From JAIRNF01 sp031551125 (GTDB taxonomy: Bacteria; Bacteroidota; Bacteroidia; Bacteroidales; UBA932), in NCBI GenBank assembly GCA_031551125.1, contig JAVBOB010000027.1, forward strand, positions 1-47,470: 47,470 bases of DNA, given 5' to 3'. Below, in pieces: positions 40,430-46,786 of the stretch (the stretch's first letter is position 1; each line of letters begins with the position of its first letter). The notes under the pieces were generated by a model. That model was not told the DNA's origin, did no database searches, and was given only the letters and a program-made list of their open reading frames with translations. The translations under genes were made by a program, and so were the position numbers.

Positions 40430-41543
40430 ATGTCAAACTATTTATATCTATTCTTGAAAGTAAACAGTCTCGAACAAATTCTATTCGGCCAATCAGTTTT
40501 GTTCTATTGTTTGATGAACCAGAAGTAACCCATTCAGAATATTCTTTTGACTCAAGCCATCTCAAACTTGGATCTGACAAACTGGGGTTTTCTTGTAATG
40601 CAAGGCTTGTTCCAATAGCGATAGATTCAAATCGAACTTTAGGTATTGTTCTAGAGGTTACTGTTCTACGAAATCCGTTAGGAAAATGGCGGCTAATGAA
40701 TGATAAAGCATTTTTTAGCATTTGTATTTTCTGCTCTTTTTCGTCATTAGTAAACAATTCTCCTTTCTCTTTGATGTAATCATCCAAAAATTCTTTGACC
40801 GAGTGTTCAAATTCAGTATATTTCTCGGTATATGCAAAGAAGCGTGTGATTAATTCTTCTTTATCACCTCTTAATTTATCATTTTCTTTTGCAGTTGAGA
40901 ATAATATTTTGAACTCTGGAAGTTCCACACATTCTTCAATAAACTTGTAAAATGGATTATCTAAGAAGCTACCCCTTCTAACTTCGGCAGGTGTCAATTT
41001 TTTGCCAGTAGAATTTATTCTATTGAAGATATCCGCCCTTACCCCTTCATCCGCATCTTCTTCTAGTACATATATTTTTAAAGATAAGTTATTGAACTTT
41101 CGTTGTCTAGAAATTTCCAATTCAGAAAATTTGTAATTATTTAATGAGTTTAATACCCCAAGGCCATCTAAGGCAAACTCATCGTTTACAAAGGCTTTAA
41201 TTGTTGACAATCGTTGTACTCCATCCAATAATTCTAAGTTTCCTTCATCATCCAGTTGAAATGCAAATAGTGGAGGTATAGGAATTTTCATAAAAATAGA
41301 CTCTATAAACTTGGCCTTCATTGGGTCATCCCAAACAAAATCTCGCTGAAAATCGGGGACAATTATTACAGAAAACTGTTCTGCTCCTCTTGGGAGCAAC
41401 TCTTTGTATGATTTATTTGATGCTTTGGAAACAAACTTCTTTACAAGAACCTCTATGGGCCATTCTACCAGTCTATAATTATAATCTTTTTCAATATCTT
41501 TAATTTGCTCCTCAACTAAGTTAATCTCTATTCTTTCTATCAT
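40419..41543 (-). CDS. DUF262 (ParB/GmrS-like) protein
   Basis: The 374-residue protein has the DUF262 core: IVPDFQRDFVWDDPMKAKFI at about residues 61-80, PLFAFQ, and LLDGVQRLSTIKAF at 106-118, where DGxQRLxT is the family signature. No DUF1524 HNH nuclease domain follows, in contrast to GmrSD and BrxU proteins. DUF262 domains are NTP-dependent and sense or act on DNA (often modified DNA). It overlaps the methyltransferase stop by 4 bp (ATGA) and the HEPN start by 11 bp. Confidence 0.88.
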   Translation of the reverse strand: MIERIEINLVEEQIKDIEKDYNYRLVEWPIEVLVKKFVSKASNKSYKELLPRGAEQFSVIIVPDFQRDFVWDDPMKAKFIESIFMKIPIPPLFAFQLDDEGNLELLDGVQRLSTIKAFVNDEFALDGLGVLNSLNNYKFSELEISRQRKFNNLSLKIYVLEEDADEGVRADIFNRINSTGKKLTPAEVRRGSFLDNPFYKFIEECVELPEFKILFSTAKENDKLRGDKEELITRFFAYTEKYTEFEHSVKEFLDDYIKEKGELFTNDEKEQKIQMLKNALSFISRHFPNGFRRTVTSRTIPKVRFESIAIGTSLALQENPSLSDPSLRWLESKEYSEWVTSGSSNNRTKLIGRIEFVRDCLLSRIDINSLTYGD

Positions 41544-42601
41544 GATTTATATTTCTTTAAATGGGCTTTTATACTTTGTGCTATAATTTGTCCTAATTTT
41601 GGTGGAACAGCATTTCCAATTTGTTTGCAAATAGCCGATGAATTGTAGGTTTCCAGCGATTCAAAAAATTGGTAGTTTTCAGGAAATGTTTGTAGCAATG
41701 CCGCTTCTCGCAATGTGATTGCCCTATCTTGTTGCGGATGCCCAAACCTGCCGTTTCCCAGTCCTGTGCAATGGGTTGTCATAGTTGGTGATGGTTCATC
41801 CCATTTCATACGCCCATAGACACTTCCATAGGTTTTACCCGAAGGTCTTTTAAAACATTCTGGCAGCAAGTTTTTAGGCCAATCTTTCCATCCTCCTCCT
41901 TCTTTGGTATGTTGGATACGCTTTAGATTTAGTGCACTCAGTTCTCTAGCCCTATGTAGTGGATCTTTTTTATCATACTCTCCGGCTTTTACAGGCTTTA
42001 GTCTTCCGATTGTATTTCTAACTGTAACATAATTTTCGGGTGAGTGAGTGGGCTTAACTAGCGATATTTCTCCAAGCCTTGATGCAAGTAATACTAACCG
42101 TTTTCTTTTTTGAGGAATTCCATAATCTGGACAATATACAACTTTGTAATCAACTTTGTAATTTAAAGATTTTAGCACTTCCACAAAGTCATTAAAAAGA
42201 GAGGATTTATTGAAATCAAGAAGTTGGGGAACATTTTCCATTGATACAATATCGGGTAAACATTCCTTTATAAGCCTAGAGAATTCATAGAGTAAGTTTA
42301 TCTTATCATCGTCTTTTTTCTTTACTTTAAAACTATACGAAGAAAAAGGTTGACAAGGAGCACAACCAATTAGTATTTTGAGATTTGCCCCAAATAGTTT
42401 ATTTAATTCGCGGCCCTTTAAAGATGTTACATCTTTGTGATAGAAGGTGGCTTCATTATTCTTTTCGTAAGCAAATTTGCAATTCAAAACATTATCATAT
42501 CCAGCAATTACATTGAACCCTTCCAATACGAAACCGTGAGATAGTCCTCCAATTCCGCAGAAGAGATCAATAACACCAATTTTACTTTTTAAACTTGACA
42601 T
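41540..42601 (-). CDS. DNA (cytosine-5) methyltransferase
   Basis: The 353-residue protein has every motif of a C5 methyltransferase: IDLFCGIGG (I), GCAPCQPFS with catalytic Cys83 (IV), MENVP (VI), YGIPQKRKRLVLLA (VIII), RAITLREAALLQTFP (IX) and CKQIGNAVPP (X). It transfers methyl from SAM to cytosine in a specific site. No restriction endonuclease gene lies next to it; DUF262 and HEPN genes take that place. A TATCTTTG promoter box lies at 42637-42644. It is the first gene of a three-gene overlapping operon. Confidence 0.97.
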   Translation of the reverse strand: MSSLKSKIGVIDLFCGIGGLSHGFVLEGFNVIAGYDNVLNCKFAYEKNNEATFYHKDVTSLKGRELNKLFGANLKILIGCAPCQPFSSYSFKVKKKDDDKINLLYEFSRLIKECLPDIVSMENVPQLLDFNKSSLFNDFVEVLKSLNYKVDYKVVYCPDYGIPQKRKRLVLLASRLGEISLVKPTHSPENYVTVRNTIGRLKPVKAGEYDKKDPLHRARELSALNLKRIQHTKEGGGWKDWPKNLLPECFKRPSGKTYGSVYGRMKWDEPSPTMTTHCTGLGNGRFGHPQQDRAITLREAALLQTFPENYQFFESLETYNSSAICKQIGNAVPPKLGQIIAQSIKAHLKKYKS

Positions 42602-42636
42602 AAACAGAATGTACCAATAGGATTTACTATAACTTA

Positions 42637-42644
42637 CAAAGATA
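42637..42644 (-). promoter_or_regulatory. Promoter -7 box (TATCTTTG) of the methyltransferase operon
   Basis: Matches TAnnTTTG; 35 bp upstream of the ATG. Confidence 0.55.
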
Positions 42645-42676
42645 TAAATTTATTTGATAGGGTATTACAGAGCTAA

Positions 42677-43042
42677 TCAATAGATATTGTTACTTCTCAC
42701 CCCCTTCCGCATCTCCATATACCTTGCATACAGCGCCGTAAACTCGGCGTCGCCAATGGAGAGCCAGCTTTGGGCGGTGGCCGACGCGTAGGATATGGAC
42801 GAGTGGCGGCGGTTGATGTGCTGCCCGATTTCTCGAGCCGTTAGGTTTGTTTCTCGCCGTGCCATTAGGCTGTAGAGGTGTCGGGCTAGCACCAGCTCGC
42901 TGCGGCGGCAGTGCGATTTCAGCTCGTCAACGGGTACATCGGCAGCACGGGCGCAACGTTCAAGTATTTCGTCTAATCGCTGTAGGCGGCTGATGATAGG
43001 GGTTGTAGCTTGCAGGGTTGTTTGCGGAGTGTGGGTTATCAT
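42677..43042 (-). CDS. DnaA C-terminal-domain-like phage protein
   Basis: The 121-residue protein contains only a DnaA domain IV-like helix-turn-helix: SELVLARHLYSLMARRETNL followed by TAREIGQHINRRHSSISYA, close to the DnaA signature (RxHSTV-like). It lacks the AAA+ part. Such short proteins occur in the replication region of Bacteroidota phages, where they may bind DnaA boxes of the origin. The following gene on this strand in replication order is the DnaC-like ATPase upstream at 43255. Confidence 0.82.
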   Translation of the reverse strand: MITHTPQTTLQATTPIISRLQRLDEILERCARAADVPVDELKSHCRRSELVLARHLYSLMARRETNLTAREIGQHINRRHSSISYASATAQSWLSIGDAEFTALYARYMEMRKGVRSNNIY

Positions 43043-43049
43043 ATAGCTT

Positions 43050-43250
43050 AAGGTTTAAAGTTTATAGTTTAAAAGTTTACAGGTTTACGGTGTACAGTTT
43101 ACTAGTTTAGGATTTAAGGTTGAGGGATGCGGATTGAGATTTAAACTTTAAGTTCTCAACGTTATTGGCAGGTTAGGCTTTTCTAAACTCTAAACCTTCA
43201 GCTTTAAACGTCATCGTTGGGTTAACTTTTAAACCGTAAACGTGTAAACC
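43050..43250. repeat. GTTTACAGG/GTTTAAAG repeat block
   Basis: GTTTAAAGTTTATAGTTTAAAAG at 43053-43075 and inverted GGTTAACTTTTAAACCGTAAACG at 43219-43241 fill the gap. 43195-43244 is an inverted copy of 36786-36832. Confidence 0.75.
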
Positions 43251-43254
43251 TCTT

Positions 43255-43833
43255 TCATCTTTTGCTTCTTCCCTCTACCGTTACAATGTTGAACATGTGT
43301 CGGCAGCGGTCAAAGATGTAGTCTTCGTAGCGGTCTATCACCTCGTCGGCGCTGAGGTTGGTGGTTACGTGGGTTATTACACCTTGCGTTTGCCAAAGGG
43401 TGTAGCGTTGTTGCAGTACGTACTGCAGCACGTTAAATCGGGTGCCGTAGTAGGAGGCAGCCAGCGGTTCGCGCCCCAGCTCATCAATGCAAAGCGTTAA
43501 CGGACGGTGGCTGTAGCCGCGAAGGTTGGCGGTGTACACATCTAAATCACCGGAGGTGGAAAACGCGCAGGCTATCTCGGATGATGTCTCCATGCGGTAC
43601 GCACGCCGTTGGTCAAGGCATAGCTCACGGAATACGCGCATCAGGGTAGTCTTCCCCGTTCCTATGGGACCGTCTAGCCACAAGCCTTTGCGCAGGTCGT
43701 ACGGGCTATCGGCAGCTGCGGTGAAGTAGCTGTACAGCCCACCCAGCAGCTGGGGGTTGGTAAGCTCAAACGCCCGTCCTTCCGTGCGTTCAAGGTAGGC
43801 GTTGGCCAGCTCGATAAACCTACGCTTGCTCAT
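43255..43833 (-). CDS. DnaC-like AAA+ ATPase, phage replication
   Basis: From ATG 43833 (MSKRRFIELANAYLER) there are 192 residues; a start at 43932 or 43959 would add a Gln/Pro-rich tail and overlap the upstream gene by over 100 bp. GPIGTGKTTLMRVF is Walker A, TLCIDELGREPLA Walker B. The GVITHVTTNLSADEVIDRY stretch is a sensor of DnaC/IstB-like helicase loaders. It probably loads the replicative helicase onto phage DNA. It overlaps the replication initiator-like gene by 14 bp. Confidence 0.82.
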   Translation of the reverse strand: MSKRRFIELANAYLERTEGRAFELTNPQLLGGLYSYFTAAADSPYDLRKGLWLDGPIGTGKTTLMRVFRELCLDQRRAYRMETSSEIACAFSTSGDLDVYTANLRGYSHRPLTLCIDELGREPLAASYYGTRFNVLQYVLQQRYTLWQTQGVITHVTTNLSADEVIDRYEDYIFDRCRHMFNIVTVEGRSKR

Positions 43834-44812
43834 GGGCAGCAATGCGGGCGGCTGTGGTGTTCCACTTATCGGCTCCGTACTTTGCGGAGCTTGTACTTGG
43901 TGTAAGGCTTGTTGTAGTAGCTGTGCGTTCATGTGTGCTGTGGGTTTGTTTAAGGGCAAAGAGTCCTTGCCACTCGTTGGCTATACTTTGTTCAACAATA
44001 CGTATGGCGGTGTGCGGGTTGCCACCGCTTAGCTCCAGCAGCCGCTTGTAGCACTGGTCTATGCCCTGCTGTGTGCGAAAGGGTTTTCCCATTTCTTTGC
44101 GGTAGGCAAGAAAGCGAGCGAAGGCAGCCTCTCCCCCCCAGTCCCCTCTCCCAAAGAGAGGGGGTGTTTCCTCCACCGATACCGGGGTGCATGTATCGTC
44201 ATTGCCTACTCCCTCCCTTTGGGGGAGGGTTGGGGAGGGGCTGTCTGTTCCCTTCTCTTGTGGAGAGGGGCTAGGGGAGAGGCTGAGAGCTGGGGTGTGG
44301 TTTTCTTTTTTCTTTTTAGCGCAACTTTTTCTTTTTTCTTCCTGCCCGTTCGGTTGGTTAGCGATAGCTGTTTCCTCCTGCGCTTTTTCATTTTCATTTT
44401 CATCATCCAAATTATTGGAGAGGGAGGGGGAGAGTGTTTTGTTTTTTTTAGTTTTTTTTAGTTTATATTTAGTGCTCTGAACCTCGCCACTAACCTGCTC
44501 AGTTACCTGCCCATTCACCTGCCCAGCTACCTGTTCAAAATTTGAAAGGCAGTACTGTGTGTTGGAATTCCCATTCTGAGTTTTGAACTGTAACAGTCCG
44601 GTTTGCACCAGCTTATTGCGAGCATTAGCCAGCGTGTTACGGCATATCCCAAGGTCGGCTCGTATGCGGCTGTTGTTACGCTTGAACGGATTCTTCCAGC
44701 CACAGCTGTTGCAGGCTTCTAGCAGGTAGAAGTACACGGCAATCTCGGTAGTGCTGAATGAATGCTCCTCATGCAAACGCCAGAAGCTTCGTATTTGGTT
44801 GATGTAGTTCAT
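43820..44812 (-). CDS. Phage replication protein with helix-turn-helix, invaded by repeats
   Basis: The 330-residue protein starts with a winged helix (SFSTTEIAVYFYLLEACN; FKRNNSRIRADLGICRNTLA), like phage replication initiators, followed by a Q/V-rich linker and a Lys-rich part. Residues about 175-245 are translated C-rich hairpin repeats (SLSPSPSPQEKGTDSPSP; PTLPQREGVGN; TPPLFGRGDWGGEAA), i.e. the same words that occupy intergenic gaps, in frame. The C-terminus FLAYRKEMGKPFRTQQGID and RIVEQSIANEWQGLF is a DnaD/DnaB2-like domain. Repeat insertion has apparently lengthened the linker without breaking the gene. Confidence 0.8.
   Translation of the reverse strand: MNYINQIRSFWRLHEEHSFSTTEIAVYFYLLEACNSCGWKNPFKRNNSRIRADLGICRNTLANARNKLVQTGLLQFKTQNGNSNTQYCLSNFEQVAGQVNGQVTEQVSGEVQSTKYKLKKTKKNKTLSPSLSNNLDDENENEKAQEETAIANQPNGQEEKRKSCAKKKKENHTPALSLSPSPSPQEKGTDSPSPTLPQREGVGNDDTCTPVSVEETPPLFGRGDWGGEAAFARFLAYRKEMGKPFRTQQGIDQCYKRLLELSGGNPHTAIRIVEQSIANEWQGLFALKQTHSTHERTATTTSLTPSTSSAKYGADKWNTTAARIAAHEQA
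44130..44285. repeat. C-rich hairpin repeats inside a coding region
   Basis: CCCCTCTCCCAAAGAGAGGGGG (44141-44162), TCCCTTTGGGGGAGGGTTGG (44213-44232) and CTTGTGGAGAGGGGCTAGGG (44256-44275) are members of the intergenic hairpin family, here continuous with the replication protein's reading frame. Confidence 0.85.
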
Positions 44813-44814
44813 AG

Positions 44815-45000
44815 GCCTAAAGAAAGTTTAAGCGTTTAAAGGTTTGAAAAGTTTAAGCGTTTAAAGGGTTTAAAGTAGATGACGAATAATGAATAGAGTG
44901 GGTATCATCTGTAGGCGTTCTTAGGGGGTTACGTTGCGTTTATCGTCGTAGCCTGTTCCCCTCTCTTTTGGAGAGGGGTGGGGGTCTCATCTTTTATCGT
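44815..45000. repeat. GTTTAAGCGTTTAAAGG block and C-rich hairpin
   Basis: GTTTAAGCGTTTAAAGG repeated at 44826-44872 and TTCCCCTCTCTTTTGGAGAG at 44956-44975; no gene. Confidence 0.7.
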
Positions 45001-45033
45001 GCGTCGTGATACTTGATACGTGTATCGTGCGAG

Positions 45034-45237
45034 CTACGTGCTGAAGTAGTAGCTTCCTTCCCAGCGCAGCACGTCGGCAATGGATATGGTTACGCGGCGA
45101 CCGTTGTGGTCAAGGCAGGTAAGCTTATCTGACGGGGCGGCGCGGTACTCGGTTTTTCCCTCATCGGTGCGGTACTTCTCCAGCTCGCCCATGCTTATCA
45201 GCGTGAGGATGCGGTTGTCGTGTGTTCGTAATTTCAT
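45034..45237 (-). CDS. Small phage-region protein, unknown function
   Basis: A 67-residue protein (MKLRTHDNRILTLISMGELE...TISIADVLRWEGSYY). No family recognised; it reads like a small beta domain with ISIADVL at the end. Strand and position put it in the phage early operon. Flanked by repeat gaps. Confidence 0.55.
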   Translation of the reverse strand: MKLRTHDNRILTLISMGELEKYRTDEGKTEYRAAPSDKLTCLDHNGRRVTISIADVLRWEGSYYFST

Positions 45238-45239
45238 AG

Positions 45240-45555
45240 CGTGTTAGCGGGTTGTAAGGTTAGAAAATGAGTAGTAGCTGAAGGGAAGTGAAGAGAAAAA
45301 CCTTCTCTTCCGCCTCCATCTCCGAGAGAAAGCGGGTGTGCGTGTTGTTAGCATGATGTAAGTATTAAAGATTAATGGATAGCTAGGATATGTGAAGCGC
45401 GTATTGCGATGTACGATTTTTTAGTGAACAAATATCAATGTATGTGTGGTGTGAGTATCGTCGCAGTTCGTTCCCCCTTCAGGGGGCTAGGGGGTAAGGT
45501 TGCGTGTATCGTCGGTCGCCTGCTCTACGCTTTCACCTCACCCCTCAATCCCCTC
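45240..45555. repeat. Repeat gap in the phage early operon
   Basis: Includes AGTTCGTTCCCCCTTCAGGG (45466-45485) and CCCTCTCCTCAAGAGAGGGG (45550-45569). The remaining sequence has no credible frame. Confidence 0.6.
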
Positions 45556-45558
45556 TCC

Positions 45559-45963
45559 TCAAGAGAGGGGACGTGTACTACAGGTGAAGCGTTGTGTGAT
45601 TGACTTCACAGCTTGTTCCCCTCCCTTGTGGGGAGGGGCTTTTGGAGAGGTAACTTTTGGAGAGGTAACTTTTGGAGAGGTTTCATCTTTTGTCGTACAT
45701 CGTGATACTTGATACGTGATACTCTCTACCAGCTCATCATAGCACAGGCTGAACTGCTGCTGCGCCATCGCATCACGACGGGCTTCGAGCTCCTCGGCCG
45801 CAACGCAGTCGAGGCACATACGGTTGCCGTTCCACGTGCCAAAGCGGTCGGCAGGGCAGCTGTCGCCACAGTACGGGCAACGTTCGGGACGGGCGGTAGG
45901 CTCGTCATCGGTGATGAACGGGTCTTCGGTAATGCGGAGGTATTCGTCGTAGGAGGGGTACAT
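45559..45963 (-). CDS. Zinc-ribbon phage protein with repeat-derived C-terminus
   Basis: The 134-residue protein has a treble-clef or zinc-ribbon region RCPYCGDSCPADRF ... RMCLDCVAAEE (two CxxC pairs). Up to about residue 88 it looks like a normal phage protein; after YDELVESITYQVSRCTTK the frame runs through repeats: TSPKVTSPKVTSPK is three tandem copies of an AACTTTTGGAG-type unit and the last part is the C-rich hairpin. The protein has probably been extended by repeat insertion. Function unknown. Confidence 0.6.
   Translation of the reverse strand: MYPSYDEYLRITEDPFITDDEPTARPERCPYCGDSCPADRFGTWNGNRMCLDCVAAEELEARRDAMAQQQFSLCYDELVESITYQVSRCTTKDETSPKVTSPKVTSPKAPPHKGGEQAVKSITQRFTCSTRPLS
45610..45720. 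repeat. Tandem GAGAGGTAACTTTTG units and GTGATAC words
   Basis: The unit GGAGAGGTAACTTTT is repeated in tandem at about 45642-45682, followed by a TATCACGTATCAAGTATCACG-type block at 45694-45720, all within the C-terminal codons of the zinc-ribbon gene. Confidence 0.8.
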
Positions 45964-46021
45964 GGCTGACGGGGTTTACAGTTTAAATGTTTAAGCGTTT
46001 ACAATAAACAATTTTCAATAA

Positions 46022-46276
46022 TCAATATGCAATAGGAGGAGTGGTGACGCTCAACCCGCCTCGCACCGTGCGAAGCAGGTTGCGCACCAGCTCATTCGGA
46101 CAGCTGCCGCAGGAGAAGAAATGCTGTCCGTTTGCTTCGGCCGAGATGCAGATAGTTTGGTGTCCGTTGCGGCTGCGACGAAGGCGCAGGTCGGTTACGT
46201 TCGGAGAACGGTAGCCTTCGTGCATGAGCGCCCGGAGGGCTTTTTGGGCTATTTCGGATTTTACTTGGTCGGTCAT
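46022..46276 (-). CDS. Small phage early protein, unknown function
   Basis: An 84-residue protein (TDQVKSEIAQKALRALMHEG, then LRLRRSRNGHQTICISAEAN and FFSCGSCPNELVRNLLRT). It has one Cys-x2-Cys pair but no recognised family. It is the first gene after the early promoter region at 46514, about 240 bp away; the gap contains GTTTACAGG/GATACGTGATAC repeats. Confidence 0.55.
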   Translation of the reverse strand: MTDQVKSEIAQKALRALMHEGYRSPNVTDLRLRRSRNGHQTICISAEANGQHFFSCGSCPNELVRNLLRTVRGGLSVTTPPIAY

Positions 46277-46279
46277 GGC

Positions 46280-46430
46280 GGGGAGGAGATAGTTTACAGT
46301 TTAGGAGTTTAAAAGTTTACAGGTTAACGGTTTACAAAGGGTTTAAGTGTTTAAAGTTTACGGGTTAACTGTTTAAAAACCAATGAATTTTCTTTATCAT
46401 GATACGTGATACATGCTACGTGACACCTTT
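46280..46430. repeat. GTTTACAGTTTAGGAG and GATACGTGATAC block
   Basis: GTTTACAGTTTAGGAGTTTAA at 46291-46311 and ATGATACGTGATACATGCTACG at 46397-46418; no gene. Confidence 0.7.
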
Positions 46431-46513
46431 TTGCTAAATTTATTTTACCTTTATATATCATGTATATGACAATAAGTTGATATTTTGTTTATATTTGTTC
46501 GATAACAACACCA

Positions 46514-46537
46514 CAAAGATAAATTAAATTTATCTTT
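46514..46537 (-). promoter_or_regulatory. Early phage promoter with operator palindrome
   Basis: TATCTTTG (46514-46521) is a -7 box. It lies within AAAGATAAATT-A-AATTTATCTTT (46515-46537), a perfect 11-bp-arm palindrome; further AAAGATAAAAT words at 46547-46560 suggest more operator half sites. No repressor gene is visible within the window. Confidence 0.5.
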
Positions 46538-46786
46538 TGAACAAGAAAAAGATAAAATATTTTTGTATTTAAGGTAAAATATTTTTTATTAGTGCTGGTA
46601 GAGAGGTAGTTAAGAATTGAAAGTGGAGCGTTGAGAGTGGTGGTAAGGGAATAGTGAATGGTTAAAGGTTAAAAGTGAATGGGAGTGCCGTGTTTCATTG
46701 CCGTTGGTTTTAACCAACGGGTTGTTGAGGAGTTTGTAGGTAAAGGGATTTATCCACTACTGCTATTGTGGCGAAGAAAATAGCAA

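Noticed and set aside
45610..45720. Possible CRISPR-like array
   Set aside because: The units are contiguous short tandem repeats without spacers of constant length, and no cas gene is present.
7300..46430. Retron or diversity-generating origin of the intergenic repeats
   Set aside because: No reverse transcriptase or template-variable repeat pair was found in the window.
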